From assembly GCA_019058515.1 (NCBI GenBank), contig JAHPYY010000130.1, forward strand, positions 1 through 22,865: a stretch of DNA of 22,865 bases, read 5' to 3'. The notes under the pieces are model-generated. The model saw only the letters and a program-made list of their open reading frames with translations, did not search any database and was not told where the DNA came from. The number at the start of each line of letters is the position of its first letter. Position 1 is the stretch's first letter. The stretch comes from Promethearchaeota archaeon. Lineage in GTDB: Archaea; Asgardarchaeota; Lokiarchaeia; Sigynarchaeales; SOKP01. The position numbers were made by a program, and so were the translations under genes. Of the stretch, positions 1-8,227 are shown piece by piece.

Positions 1-201
1 GAATCGTACACAGGTGAGTTTAGGGCAAAAATACAGAAATATTACAAAGAAAAACCTGAAACTAGGTACATTGTTGACAAAATCGTTCCTGATTTTGCAG
101 AGCGAACAGATTTAGTTGGAGATAACATCCCATTCTTGAAGAACATAGTCTTAGGCGTAGTTTACGGTATGATGATGGATTTGGGATATCGAAAAGACTA
201 A
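1..201 (+). CDS. 3' end of an unidentified protein (partial)
   Basis: An open frame runs from the first base of the window to a TAA stop at 199-201 and gives 66 residues. It is charged at the start (KIQKYYKEKPETRY) and has a short hydrophobic stretch near the end (FLKNIVLGVVYGMMMDLGY), which looks like an amphipathic or buried helix rather than a clear membrane span. I do not recognise the family. The gene ends 73 bases before the geranylgeranyl reductase family gene on the same strand, but that gene has its own TATA-like element, so co-transcription is not required. The evidence for coding is the clean frame and the protein-like composition. Confidence 0.6.
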   Translation, partial: ESYTGEFRAKIQKYYKEKPETRYIVDKIVPDFAERTDLVGDNIPFLKNIVLGVVYGMMMDLGYRKD

Positions 202-242
202 ACAAAATAAGAAATATTCATAATTTTTATTGAATTAACAAG

Positions 243-250
243 AAATATAC
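243..250 (+). promoter_or_regulatory. TATA-like box of the geranylgeranyl reductase family gene
   Basis: AAATATAC is centred about 28 bases before the ATG at 275. With archaeal TBP/TFB spacing this puts transcription start at or within a few bases of the start codon. No Shine-Dalgarno sequence is seen, which fits a leaderless message. Confidence 0.4.
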
Positions 251-274
251 TAATTTTTTCCTTAATAGTGTTAT

Positions 275-1480
275 ATGGCTGATACTGGAAACCAATTCGA
301 TGTATGTATCATCGGCGGAAGCATTGCTGGTAATTACCTCGGATATCTGCTCTCGAAAACTAATCTTAACACGGTAATAATCGAGGAACACGCTAAAATT
401 GGCGTACCATTACAGTGTGCTGGGGTCATCTCTCAAAAGTTAGGCAAACTAATTAGGTTGCCTAATGATGTCGTTAAAAACCGAGTTAAAGTCGCTAAAT
501 TAATAGCACCAAGTGGTAAATCTATACGATTACAAGGAGACGAGCAGCCTTACATAGTGGATCGACCATCGCTAGATAGACATTTCTATCAAAAAGCAAA
601 ACTGCAAAACAATATCCACTATCTCCTTGGAGAGAAATTCAAAAATTTCAAATACATAGTCGTAAATGGGGAGAATTTTGTTCAGATCTCTACTTCAAAA
701 AGAGAACTTATAAGCAAAATTCTTGTCGGGTGTGATGGACCTCTCTCATTAGTCGCCCAAAAATTAGGAATAAAAAACACAGTGTTAAAAGCTTTGCAAA
801 TTCGAGTTGAGGCTAAATTTAACCAAGAACAAGCAGTGATGATCTTCAATCCTAAATGGAATGAGTTATTTGGTTGGATCGTACCTGAGGGCGGAAAAAT
901 ATTTAGAGTAGGTATTGCTAGTAAAGAAAATATACGATCCAATCTAAATGAGTTACTCGTAATGTTGGGAGTTGATTTTGAAAAAAAACTTGATTTTCAG
1001 GGGGGATTGATTCCTTACGGTTTGATGAATAAACTTTCCCACGACAACATTTTATTATTAGGTGATGCTGCTGGTCAAGTTAAAGCGACAACTGGAGGAG
1101 GTGTAGTAATGTTATTGACCGCAGCTAAAATAGCATTTTCTTGCATTAAAAAATGCTTCGTTGCTCAGAATTTCTCAAAGCGTATTATTAAGAAGTTCTA
1201 CGAAAGAGCCTGTAGGAAAGCTATAGGCAAATCCTTGAAGTTTCACTATTTATTGAGGTTGTTTTTAGAAAATTTTACCGATTTCGAGTACACAAAGCTG
1301 TTTTCAATTGTAAAATCGTCTAAAGTTGAAGAAATATTGTTTTTATACGGAGATATGGACTTTCCTGTAAAAGCTATTCTCAAACTCGTTAAGAACTATT
1401 ATGTGTTACGGTTTTTAATTTCGGTTTTGATTAAAAATCCAAAACTCGTTTTCAAAATGGCTAAAGTATTTCTTAGGTGA
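275..1480 (+). CDS. Geranylgeranyl reductase family FAD-dependent oxidoreductase
   Basis: This 401-residue flavoprotein fits the geranylgeranyl reductase family, which in archaea saturates the isoprenoid chains of membrane lipids (digeranylgeranylglycerophospholipid reductase) or related polyprenyls. The FAD-binding dinucleotide motif IIGGSIAGN is at about residues 12-20. The family cysteine motif QCAGV is at 47-51, VGCDG at 151-155, and the second FAD motif GDAAGQVKATTGGG at 263-276. The C-terminal third is helical and basic (KIIKKFYERACRKAIGK and onward) and could lie against the membrane. The length is typical. Which substrate is reduced cannot be told from sequence; a role in lipid saturation is an inference from the family. 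It is convergent with a small membrane protein gene that ends 6 bases away. Confidence 0.88.
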   Translation: MADTGNQFDVCIIGGSIAGNYLGYLLSKTNLNTVIIEEHAKIGVPLQCAGVISQKLGKLIRLPNDVVKNRVKVAKLIAPSGKSIRLQGDEQPYIVDRPSLDRHFYQKAKLQNNIHYLLGEKFKNFKYIVVNGENFVQISTSKRELISKILVGCDGPLSLVAQKLGIKNTVLKALQIRVEAKFNQEQAVMIFNPKWNELFGWIVPEGGKIFRVGIASKENIRSNLNELLVMLGVDFEKKLDFQGGLIPYGLMNKLSHDNILLLGDAAGQVKATTGGGVVMLLTAAKIAFSCIKKCFVAQNFSKRIIKKFYERACRKAIGKSLKFHYLLRLFLENFTDFEYTKLFSIVKSSKVEEILFLYGDMDFPVKAILKLVKNYYVLRFLISVLIKNPKLVFKMAKVFLR

Positions 1481-1486
1481 TTTTAT

Positions 1487-1867
1487 TCACATAACTGGGG
1501 GTCTCATCGAAAAGAATGCTATGGCTCCCCCAGTTAAAAAATACCAAAATATCATATAACCAATTATGTAGAACGCTGTGATGGCTCCGTACCACTTAAC
1601 GCCTGAAGGTAAACCAAGGTCTTCATTATTTCTTTGAACGATCGCTCTCACGCCCGCAGCGTAATAAATTAACGATACCAATAAACTAACGATGTACACA
1701 AACAGAAAGAAAAGCGAAAGAGTGAAAACTGGAACGCCAAAGATAGTAAATTCATTTAACCACGCCCAATACCTCACAATAAGATAGGTGGGTATAACGC
1801 TGTGTATTAATGCACTTAAAAAGCTAACAATTGACCAAAATATTCCTTTTACAGGGTTAGAAACCAT
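1487..1867 (-). CDS. Small multi-pass membrane protein, unknown function
   Basis: 126 residues with an ATG start at 1867. Three or four hydrophobic segments are visible: about 8-30 (IFWSIVSFLSALIHSVIPTY), 42-70 (IFGVPVFTLSLFFLFVYIVS and onward) and 92-121 (WYGAITAFYIIGYMIFWYFL and onward). A short polar loop (RAIVQRNNEDLGLPSG) lies before the last span. No catalytic motif is recognised. The gene stands alone on the minus strand and its stop is 6 bases from the stop of the reductase gene, so the two transcripts meet tail to tail. It could be an accessory membrane protein, but nothing ties it to a pathway. Confidence 0.7.
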   Translation of the reverse strand: MVSNPVKGIFWSIVSFLSALIHSVIPTYLIVRYWAWLNEFTIFGVPVFTLSLFFLFVYIVSLLVSLIYYAAGVRAIVQRNNEDLGLPSGVKWYGAITAFYIIGYMIFWYFLTGGAIAFFSMRPPVM

Positions 1868-2109
1868 TTTAACCTAGCTTTCTCTTGCTTTTGTTATTAT
1901 ATATTTTGGATTGTTTAAAAGATTTCCATCTTTTTGCTAATACTATAGATCTTATATTTGTTTCTGAAAATGCTATAATGAAAAAAGAAAAGACTAGCTT
2001 TGGACTTTATCACAAAACCACCAAGAAAGTAAAGAAATAGAAGAAGATTAAAGCCTTATCTCAATTATCTTTATTTATTTTTTAATTTCTAGATCGAATT
2101 GTGTAAGGG

Positions 2110-3186
2110 TTAGATTCCCGCTTTGTTGGTTATAAATACGTCTAATAATAAAACAGTATCGTAGATATCTTGTATCTTGAGCAAGGATGTTGAGGAGTGA
2201 ATATATCGGCAAGGGACCGACACCACCGTGGTTGGAACTCCTGCTTTAACCCTTTGTATTTGTGACGCGTCCGTCGCGCCGTATAGCGGTCTTTTATATT
2301 GGCATGGGATGTTAGACATTTTTGCGTTATGTACCAATCTCTTGTTCATATAACGACTGGAAATCATTGATTTATCGGCGATGGTTATGGCAGGTCCTTT
2401 GCCCAAATACGCGGGACATTCCGATTCCTTAATGTCGGGAACATCTGCTGCGGTGGTGTTTTCTATCGCAATTCCCATTGTTGGGTTTAGGTTGAATGTT
2501 CCAGTTATAGCCCCTCTCATCCCTAATTCTTCCTGGACGGCAAAGTTAAAGAGTAATGTGGATTTAAGTTCAGGACCTCCTTTAAGTAACTTCAGCAATT
2601 GTAAGAGCACATTACACCCGGTTCTATCGTCAAACGCTTTTCCTCTAACCATTCCGTCTCCCATTTCAACGAAGGGAGTGAACACCGTTCCAACACTCCC
2701 GATGTTTATGTTGTTCTTCTTAACTTCCTCGGATGAACTCATACCTAAATCAATATACATGCTTGATACATTGATTAGCTTTTTTCTTTCTTCGATCGAT
2801 GTTAAGTGAGGTGGTTTAGCTCCAATAATTCCATGGAACTGAGTACCATCATCATTCTGTAAGATTACTGGTTTACCCGGTAAAATCCTTTTGTCCCAAC
2901 CCCCTATCAATTGAAACCTAAGAAAACCCCTTTTATCAATATGAGATACCATAAATCCAATCTCGTCGGTGTGAGCGTCAAAAAGAATGCGTTCGTTCTC
3001 TTCTGTCCCATTTTTGACGGCGAGTAAGTTTCCCATAGCATCGATCCAAGCTTTGTCGACTAAATTATTCGATTCAAGTTCGTCAAGTAAGTAACTACTA
3101 ACCGCATCTTCGAATCCAGACACCCCAACAAGGTTGGAAAGTTCTTTTTGGTACCTTTTTATGGTTTCTAAATTAAAATCCGTCAT
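2110..3186 (-). CDS. M42 family metallo-aminopeptidase
   Basis: 358 residues with an ATG start, the usual length for M42 (TET/deblocking aminopeptidase, FrvX-like) enzymes. These are cytoplasmic, often dodecameric, di-metal peptidases that trim short peptides made by the proteasome and other proteases. Expected metal and catalytic residues are all present: H72 and D74 in FDAHTDEIG, D186 in AFDDRTG, the catalytic and metal pair E219-E220 in VQEELGMRG, E242 in GIAIENTTAADVPD, and H330 in PCRYIHSS. Family motif TDASQIQ is at about 305-311. The glutamate in IENTT, where some M42 members have aspartate, may affect specificity; this is an inference. The gene stands alone, and its upstream leader holds three GTTAG repeats (plus-strand orientation) at 3201-3227. 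Confidence 0.93.
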   Translation of the reverse strand: MTDFNLETIKRYQKELSNLVGVSGFEDAVSSYLLDELESNNLVDKAWIDAMGNLLAVKNGTEENERILFDAHTDEIGFMVSHIDKRGFLRFQLIGGWDKRILPGKPVILQNDDGTQFHGIIGAKPPHLTSIEERKKLINVSSMYIDLGMSSSEEVKKNNINIGSVGTVFTPFVEMGDGMVRGKAFDDRTGCNVLLQLLKLLKGGPELKSTLLFNFAVQEELGMRGAITGTFNLNPTMGIAIENTTAADVPDIKESECPAYLGKGPAITIADKSMISSRYMNKRLVHNAKMSNIPCQYKRPLYGATDASQIQRVKAGVPTTVVSVPCRYIHSSTSLLKIQDIYDTVLLLDVFITNKAGI

Positions 3187-3285
3187 AAATTTCTCTGTTC
3201 GTTAGTATGTTAGCTTCTAGCAGTTAGTTCGATAATATTCTAAATAATTAATTAAATACTTTAAAGTTTAAGCTTGCGGGAGTAA

Positions 3286-3632
3286 AGTCAATCTTTATTA
3301 GCAAAACGATATAAATCTTCTAAAAATGAAGTGTTTAATCTTCCAAAAGTTTCACGTTTTGAAATAACTGCAGATGATGCAAATAAAATTAAGCGTGGCT
3401 TTATTCCAGAGCTGGTTGAGGAAGCGGAATTATGATCCCTATACTTATCCTATGCAATGATGATATTTAGAATAAGTAGACCTTGGATTGAATAAAATAA
3501 CGATGAAATTCTTGAAAAAGTAAAAAAAAAAGGGTAGTTCAATTGTCCTGGAAAAACGCGAGATTCCCAGCTGCTTATTTTAACGATCCCAAAGTAATTA
3601 AATGTGGATTAAAGCAATACAAACCAGAGTAA
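3286..3632 (+). pseudogene. Decayed gene remnant with two in-frame stops and a frameshift
   Basis: In one frame 3286-3432 reads as about 49 protein-like residues (including FNLPKVSRFEITADDANKIK), ends at TGA 3433-3435, and continues in the same frame through YLSYAMMIFRISRPWIE to a second stop, TAA 3493-3495. It then reads on as NNDEILEKVKKK into a run of ten A bases. After that run the reading shifts to another frame (VVQLSWKNARFPAAYFNDPK and onward) to TAA 3630-3632. Each piece has ordinary protein composition, and the breaks are two nonsense codons plus a likely homopolymer slip. This suggests a decayed coding gene rather than plain spacer. I do not recognise the family and the original start is not visible. 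Confidence 0.45.
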
Positions 3633-3643
3633 AAATAGCCAAC

Positions 3644-5476
3644 TTAATTTTTTTTACTTTTCTTCTCTAATGATTTTATTTCTGCTATGGACCGTTCTGC
3701 TAAAGAAATAGCATCAGCGTATTTTCGGCGGTATTTCTTAAGTTGAGCTTCTAACTCGATAGTTCTATTTTGTAGCGAAAGTAATTCTTCATTTTGCGAA
3801 ATTTCGGGGACATGAGTTTGAGTTTCCATCTTTTCTTTTAAATATTTATACTTCTCTTCCCAAACTTTAATTTGGGTGAGGAGCTCTTCTTTGTCTTCGT
3901 CAATTGAAAATGAACTTCCAGATTCTAATTCAGAGCACTTATTTTTCCATATAGCAAGCTCATCCTCGGTTTCCTTTAATTTTGCTCGAAGTTGGGCAAT
4001 TATCTCGACATATTCACTTTCAGATTTGGGTTCTACGATTTCCTTAAATATGGTCTTTCCTATTTCAAGCTCATCTGCAGATTTTCCACCTAGGATTCTT
4101 TCTTTCCTTTTCTTTAGGCCATCTACGGTTTCTTCTGAAAGAAAATCTAACGGATTGAAACCAATTCCTCCATGTTGGGTCTTTCTCTTTCTAACTTGAA
4201 CAAAGATAGGCAATCCTTTTACCGCTTCACCCGATATGATCGCCTGTCCCTTGTTTAAACCTGAAATATCACCTTTATTTTCTCTGCTAATATCTTCGGC
4301 GCTATCAATCGTAATTTTAATATCATTAACATCACTTAAGTTATGTACAATCCAGGTACCTGCCTGAGCTCTTATGGTTGTGTCGAGTAATTGAGGGCGT
4401 TGCGTACCCAAAACTAAGTTAGCTCCGAATTTTCTTCCCTCTTGCGAAAAGAGTTTTACGGTTTCACATGTATCAGTTTTCTTTTTACCGGCAAAAAGGT
4501 GTGCCTCATCGAGAAATAAGTAAAATGGAGGAATTTTTCTTCCTGTACTCGCATCGTATAGCTTTTTAAGCAGTTTCCCCGCTATGATTTCTTGAACTTC
4601 AAGATCAAGTCCTCTTAAATTCACGATAGTACATAACCTTGGTGCTACTATATCTTTTATATCTAATGAGAATAAGTATTCTAGATCAATATCTCCACCT
4701 CTATTTATGTTTAAATCTGCAAATTCGATGATATTGTCCACATAGACGCTTTGATTCGAATCAGCTGTTGGTTTTTCAAGAGAAGGTGTTGCTGCTTCTT
4801 GATTTTCTTCTTTTGGTTCTAAAATGTCAGCGCTTAAGTCTTTACCGCATAACTCGCAGACCTCAGCGTCTTTAGGGACAGGTTCTCCGCACCAAGGGCA
4901 AAAACCCTCTTCTAATTCTTCTGGTTTCTCTTCTTCCTCCTTAAAATCCTCGCTTTTAACTTTCAAACTCCCATATTCGCCGTGACGATCGAGAATTACG
5001 ATCGGGATTCCTTTTTTGAGAAATTCCTCGCACAACACTCCCATGGTATACGATTTACCCGATCCTGATTTACCAGTAATAAAAATACGGCCAAAGTTTT
5101 TTACTAATAAGTTTACATCGTAATCGTAACTTAACAGCGTTCCTAATGAGATTGAACGCTCTGGGGGATTTGATATACCTAATAGTTGTTTTATTTCTTC
5201 TTCGTCGGCAAGAAAGACTTCAGAGCCCATTTCAAACGGTCTATCTGGTCTAGTGCCTAGCACTTGCAACTTCGCCATTAAACCTTTAGTATCATTCCAA
5301 ATTTCTACAATATTAAGCAAGTGAGATTCTCTCTCTTCCTCGGGTTTGGTGAGATCGTCGTAAATTACGAAATAGTTGTTTCTACCAACGTCTGGATTTG
5401 TGATTAGCATTTGTACTTCGTGAATTGTCGTTCGTCCTGTTAAACGCCCTACATTTTCTTTATTTGGTGTTTCCAT
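3644..5476 (-). CDS. HerA-like hexameric ATPase with inserted zinc ribbon and C-terminal coiled coil
   Basis: FtsK/HerA superfamily ATPase (DUF87/HAS-barrel type), a class of hexameric DNA translocases. The ATG at 5476 gives 610 residues; an in-frame TTG at 5485 would add three, and the residue numbers here follow the longer form. A HAS-barrel-like N-terminal region spans about 12-100. The Walker A motif is GKSGSGKS (138-145), followed by the HerA-typical ILDRHGEYGSL (164-174). Walker B is FYLFLDEAH (321-329), and the sensor region LGTQRPQLLD (359-368) follows. An acidic insert at about 178-245 carries a Cys4 zinc ribbon (C196, C199, C210, C213). About 490-613 is charged, heptad-like coiled coil. 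No NurA nuclease gene is beside it, so a canonical end-resection role is not supported by context. It could be a specialised DNA or protein translocase. Confidence 0.87.
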   Translation of the reverse strand: METPNKENVGRLTGRTTIHEVQMLITNPDVGRNNYFVIYDDLTKPEEERESHLLNIVEIWNDTKGLMAKLQVLGTRPDRPFEMGSEVFLADEEEIKQLLGISNPPERSISLGTLLSYDYDVNLLVKNFGRIFITGKSGSGKSYTMGVLCEEFLKKGIPIVILDRHGEYGSLKVKSEDFKEEEEKPEELEEGFCPWCGEPVPKDAEVCELCGKDLSADILEPKEENQEAATPSLEKPTADSNQSVYVDNIIEFADLNINRGGDIDLEYLFSLDIKDIVAPRLCTIVNLRGLDLEVQEIIAGKLLKKLYDASTGRKIPPFYLFLDEAHLFAGKKKTDTCETVKLFSQEGRKFGANLVLGTQRPQLLDTTIRAQAGTWIVHNLSDVNDIKITIDSAEDISRENKGDISGLNKGQAIISGEAVKGLPIFVQVRKRKTQHGGIGFNPLDFLSEETVDGLKKRKERILGGKSADELEIGKTIFKEIVEPKSESEYVEIIAQLRAKLKETEDELAIWKNKCSELESGSSFSIDEDKEELLTQIKVWEEKYKYLKEKMETQTHVPEISQNEELLSLQNRTIELEAQLKKYRRKYADAISLAERSIAEIKSLEKKSKKN

Positions 5477-5692
5477 TTTAATCAACGCAACATAAATCGA
5501 TTATCTTTGTTAATATATTAGAAAAGAAGTATAAGATATTTAAATCTTCAAGACTCCATTCGTTTTAAGTATAAATTGTAGGATTTGTCGAAGTCAATAT
5601 GGGATTTCAGATAAGGGGAATTTTTAAAACAAAATTTTAATAATTAAACTTACTAGTAAATAAACTATAACCTACAAAAGAAGAGAGGAAAA

Positions 5693-5992
5693 ATGGAAGA
5701 GCTACCGAGAAAAAAAATTGTAAGGATGTTACAATCGTTTGCTGTGGGTGGAAATTACGATAATCCAAGTGAATTTACTAAAAAAGTCAATAAAAATATT
5801 AAAATTCTTAAGAATAGCGATAGAAATCCCATAATAAAGGACATCAAATTTAGCGTGTTTTCAGATTTGCGTTTTCCTAATTTAGCGCCGAGCTATTTAG
5901 CCTTTATACTTGCAGAAGTAGATGTAAATATTACGCCAGAACCGGAAGTTACGGGAAGGAAAGGGAAAAAGAAGAAAAAGAAGAAGAAGTGA
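5693..5992 (+). CDS. Small protein with a lysine-rich tail, unknown function
   Basis: 99 residues with an ATG start, preceded by AGAGAGGA a few bases upstream, a good Shine-Dalgarno match that supports the start. The first 80 or so residues look like a small folded domain (SFAVGGNYDNPSEFTKKVNK ... SDLRFPNLAPSYLAFILAEV). The last eleven residues are almost all lysine (GRKGKKKKKKKK), which suggests electrostatic binding to nucleic acid or an acidic membrane surface; that is an inference. No family is recognised. The gene is divergent from the HerA-like ATPase, sharing about 215 bases of intergenic DNA, so joint control is possible but not shown. Confidence 0.65.
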   Translation: MEELPRKKIVRMLQSFAVGGNYDNPSEFTKKVNKNIKILKNSDRNPIIKDIKFSVFSDLRFPNLAPSYLAFILAEVDVNITPEPEVTGRKGKKKKKKKK

Positions 5993-6093
5993 CTAAAATA
6001 GGTTAAATAATTTTAGTTTAACTGAATTAGGAATTCTAATAATAGCATTGTCGAGATGAAATTAAGTTTAATTATGGAAGGATTTGATTATTC

Positions 6094-7017
6094 CTAAGTG
6101 TGATAAATAACAGACTTTTCTATCATCCTTACTGGTTTATACGCTTCCTTAGCTTTCCTCAATCCCGAAATTCCCAAGTCTTGTTCTCGGTTTATAAGAC
6201 TGACATCGTTTGCAAATTCTTTTAAGAACAGGTTATTGATAGATTGATAAGAACCCTCGTAGTTAATATGAGCCTTTTCAAAGTGAATAACGAGAGTGGA
6301 TTCATTCAATTTTTCCCCTAATGAATAACTTACGCACTTTCTTTCAACAGAAATCATCGCTCCGTACATATTAAGCTTATTGTAGTTATCAAACGCGTTA
6401 AGGATAGCTTTTTGCTCCTCTTCTAAACTCTCATTACCAGTGCACTCGTTAGCATCGCACCATTCCAGCTGAAGCTTTTTAGCTGCCTCTGTTAATTCAT
6501 CTGTAATTACATGAAATTCAAAATCGTACTGTTCTAAGAATTTTTTTAACCACCTCCTTTTCTGTCTAAATTTATTTCCTGGAAGATTTATCAGATCCTC
6601 CTTGGAGTAAATGTAATCCCAGTTATCGCGATCGTTAAAAATTAAGTAAGATTGATCTGAATATTTTTGGTTGGCTTTAAAATGCGTTAATACATCATTT
6701 GGAACCCTATGAAACTCACATCCGGGAATCGAATTGAATATTTTATACATTACTTCAGCAGGATTAGATCCTACAGGTGGTAAGAAAAATATTCCATCTT
6801 TGTTGTGAACTATGGATTTATTCCAATTCTTAAAAAAGGCTCTAGAAAATACGAGTAAATGATCTTCAACTTCTTTAAAAAGAAACATGTAATAATCTTT
6901 CCATATAAACAAATTAGTAAAAGTGAACTCAGATATTTCTGGAGGAAATTTAGAGAAATAATTATCAAAAAATTGTTTATCATCAATTTCTATTGGTCTT
7001 GCGTCGTTTAAGTCCAT
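6094..7017 (-). CDS. DUF2156 (phosphatidylglycerol lysyltransferase C-terminal-like, GNAT fold) protein
   Basis: 307 residues with an ATG start. The N-terminal stretch FPPEISEFTFTNLFIWKDYY (24-43) and the C-terminal part (about 200-305, including MYGAMISVERKCVSYSLGEK and INREQDLGISGLRKAKEAYK) match the DUF2156 family. This is a tandem GNAT fold related to the catalytic half of MprF-type lysyl-phosphatidylglycerol synthases. Related proteins move an aminoacyl or acyl group onto a lipid or small molecule. This one has no membrane segments, so it is a soluble stand-alone form and its acceptor is unknown. It is divergent from the methyltransferase gene, with 110 bases between the two starts. A lipid-modifying role is an inference from the family only. 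Confidence 0.8.
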   Translation of the reverse strand: MDLNDARPIEIDDKQFFDNYFSKFPPEISEFTFTNLFIWKDYYMFLFKEVEDHLLVFSRAFFKNWNKSIVHNKDGIFFLPPVGSNPAEVMYKIFNSIPGCEFHRVPNDVLTHFKANQKYSDQSYLIFNDRDNWDYIYSKEDLINLPGNKFRQKRRWLKKFLEQYDFEFHVITDELTEAAKKLQLEWCDANECTGNESLEEEQKAILNAFDNYNKLNMYGAMISVERKCVSYSLGEKLNESTLVIHFEKAHINYEGSYQSINNLFLKEFANDVSLINREQDLGISGLRKAKEAYKPVRMIEKSVIYHT

Positions 7018-7127
7018 GAATATGGTAGAATTTTACGAAATTTAAATTTATTTTGATTATAAGTTCTAAAAACTTTAAATACTCAAAATCGTATTACCAT
7101 ATCAAACGATTTTGGATGGCGTAATAA

Positions 7128-7784
7128 GTGGAATTCATTACGATACTACAAAATATCTTTATAATTTTCCTAATAATATTTCTATGCTTCTTGTTTTTTC
7201 TTTTTGTCGTCCTCAGGATTATTAGAAAGTTGTATAAATTCCCGATACCCGGTTTTTTTACCAAATTAATCGATAATGCATGGCGAAGAAAAGTCATTCA
7301 AAATCCAAAAGTAGTAGCCGAACGATTGAAATTAGAGTCCGGTATGAATGTGCTTGAAGTAGGTCCCGGGAAAGGAAATTACACCAAAGCCATCTCTGAA
7401 AGAATTATGCCCGAAGGAAAGGTTTATGCGATAGATATTCAAGAATACGTTATAAACAAGCTTAAGGAAAGAGTAGAGAGAGAAGAAATACCTAACATTG
7501 TTCCTATGGTTGATGACGCTTACAAATTATCATTTGAAAACGAGTCTTTTGATCGTATTATTTCTATCGCGTGTCTTCCAGAGATACCTGATCCCATAAA
7601 AGTATTAAAAGAGTTTAAGCGTGTGTTAAAACCGAATGGAATAATCTCTTTAAGCGAATTGCTTCCTGATCCTGATTACCCTTTGCGGAGAACTGAGAAA
7701 AAGTGGGCGAGAAGGGCTGGTTTAGAATTCATTGAGGATTTTGGTAATTGGTTCGTGTACCAGTTAAATTTTGGAAAACCATGA
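7128..7784 (+). CDS. Membrane-anchored SAM-dependent class I methyltransferase
   Basis: 218 residues from a GTG start; an in-frame TAA lies directly upstream (7125-7127) and the next ATG is inside the catalytic domain, so GTG is the only good start. Residues 5-33 form one hydrophobic anchor, followed by a basic stretch (RIIRKLYKF). The Rossmann-fold methyltransferase domain starts near 60, with motif I VLEVGPGKGNY (75-85), the acidic end of strand 2 in AIDIQ (101-105), and the motif III/IV region FDRIISIACLPEIPDP (141-156). It looks like a UbiE/COQ5 or methyltransferase-11 type. The anchor suggests a lipid, quinone or membrane-associated substrate; this is an inference. Its stop is 5 bases from that of the convergent 145-residue gene. 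Confidence 0.83.
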   Translation: MEFITILQNIFIIFLIIFLCFLFFLFVVLRIIRKLYKFPIPGFFTKLIDNAWRRKVIQNPKVVAERLKLESGMNVLEVGPGKGNYTKAISERIMPEGKVYAIDIQEYVINKLKERVEREEIPNIVPMVDDAYKLSFENESFDRIISIACLPEIPDPIKVLKEFKRVLKPNGIISLSELLPDPDYPLRRTEKKWARRAGLEFIEDFGNWFVYQLNFGKP

Positions 7785-7789
7785 TCTCA

Positions 7790-8227
7790 TTAATTCTCTG
7801 AATTATCTACTTCAACATCGATTTTATCTTCTTTAAGTAATCTGAGATAAGCTTCTAAAATTTTTATTACGCGCTGTTTATAAGACTCTTGTTCAGGATA
7901 GTTGTAGCTAAAAGTCTTCCACTTAGGCCTCTTGTGCCCAACCTTAAACTTTAATCCTCTCATAATAGTATTATAAGAATTGGCATTAATTTTTGTAGCA
8001 ATTTGATCAGCAATGATATACCAATGATATCGAGTCCCTATCCCGGCGCCCGAATTTTCTGGTGCAGAATGCATTCGAGTTTTTTTGCTGCTAAACTGGA
8101 TTTTCCATTTTTCAGGAGTGATCTTTACCTCGTTCCAAATACCATCTTCGTAGATCCATTGATGAGATCCTCCTACTTTCATACCTGTGTAAACTTGACC
8201 TTGAAAATTCTTTTCTGAATTGTACAT
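7790..8227 (-). CDS. Unrecognised 145-residue soluble protein
   Basis: ATG start at 8227. There is no signal peptide or membrane span. It is rich in Trp, Tyr, His and Lys, with an aromatic middle section (GSHQWIYEDGIWNEVKITPE at about 19-38, TRYHWYIIADQIATKI at about 65-80) and a basic segment MRGLKFKVGHKRPKWKTFSY (about 88-107). The C-terminal helix is charged. This pattern resembles a compact beta-rich protein that might bind nucleic acid or an anionic ligand, but I do not recognise the family. It is convergent with the methyltransferase gene and separated from GAPDH by about 460 bases that appear non-coding. Confidence 0.65.
   Translation of the reverse strand: MYNSEKNFQGQVYTGMKVGGSHQWIYEDGIWNEVKITPEKWKIQFSSKKTRMHSAPENSGAGIGTRYHWYIIADQIATKINANSYNTIMRGLKFKVGHKRPKWKTFSYNYPEQESYKQRVIKILEAYLRLLKEDKIDVEVDNSEN

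Noticed and set aside
2381..2809. 142-codon open frame on the plus strand
   Set aside because: It is antisense to the M42 peptidase gene, whose catalytic residues are complete; the frame is a by-product of that gene's codon pattern.
3876..4199. 107-codon plus-strand frame rich in serine
   Set aside because: It is the shadow of the acidic coiled-coil region of the HerA-like ATPase on the minus strand.
2110..5476. Possible DNA-defence or mobile system around the HerA-like ATPase and the pseudogene
   Set aside because: No nuclease, methylase, integrase or transposase gene and no terminal repeats are seen; the flanking genes are housekeeping types.
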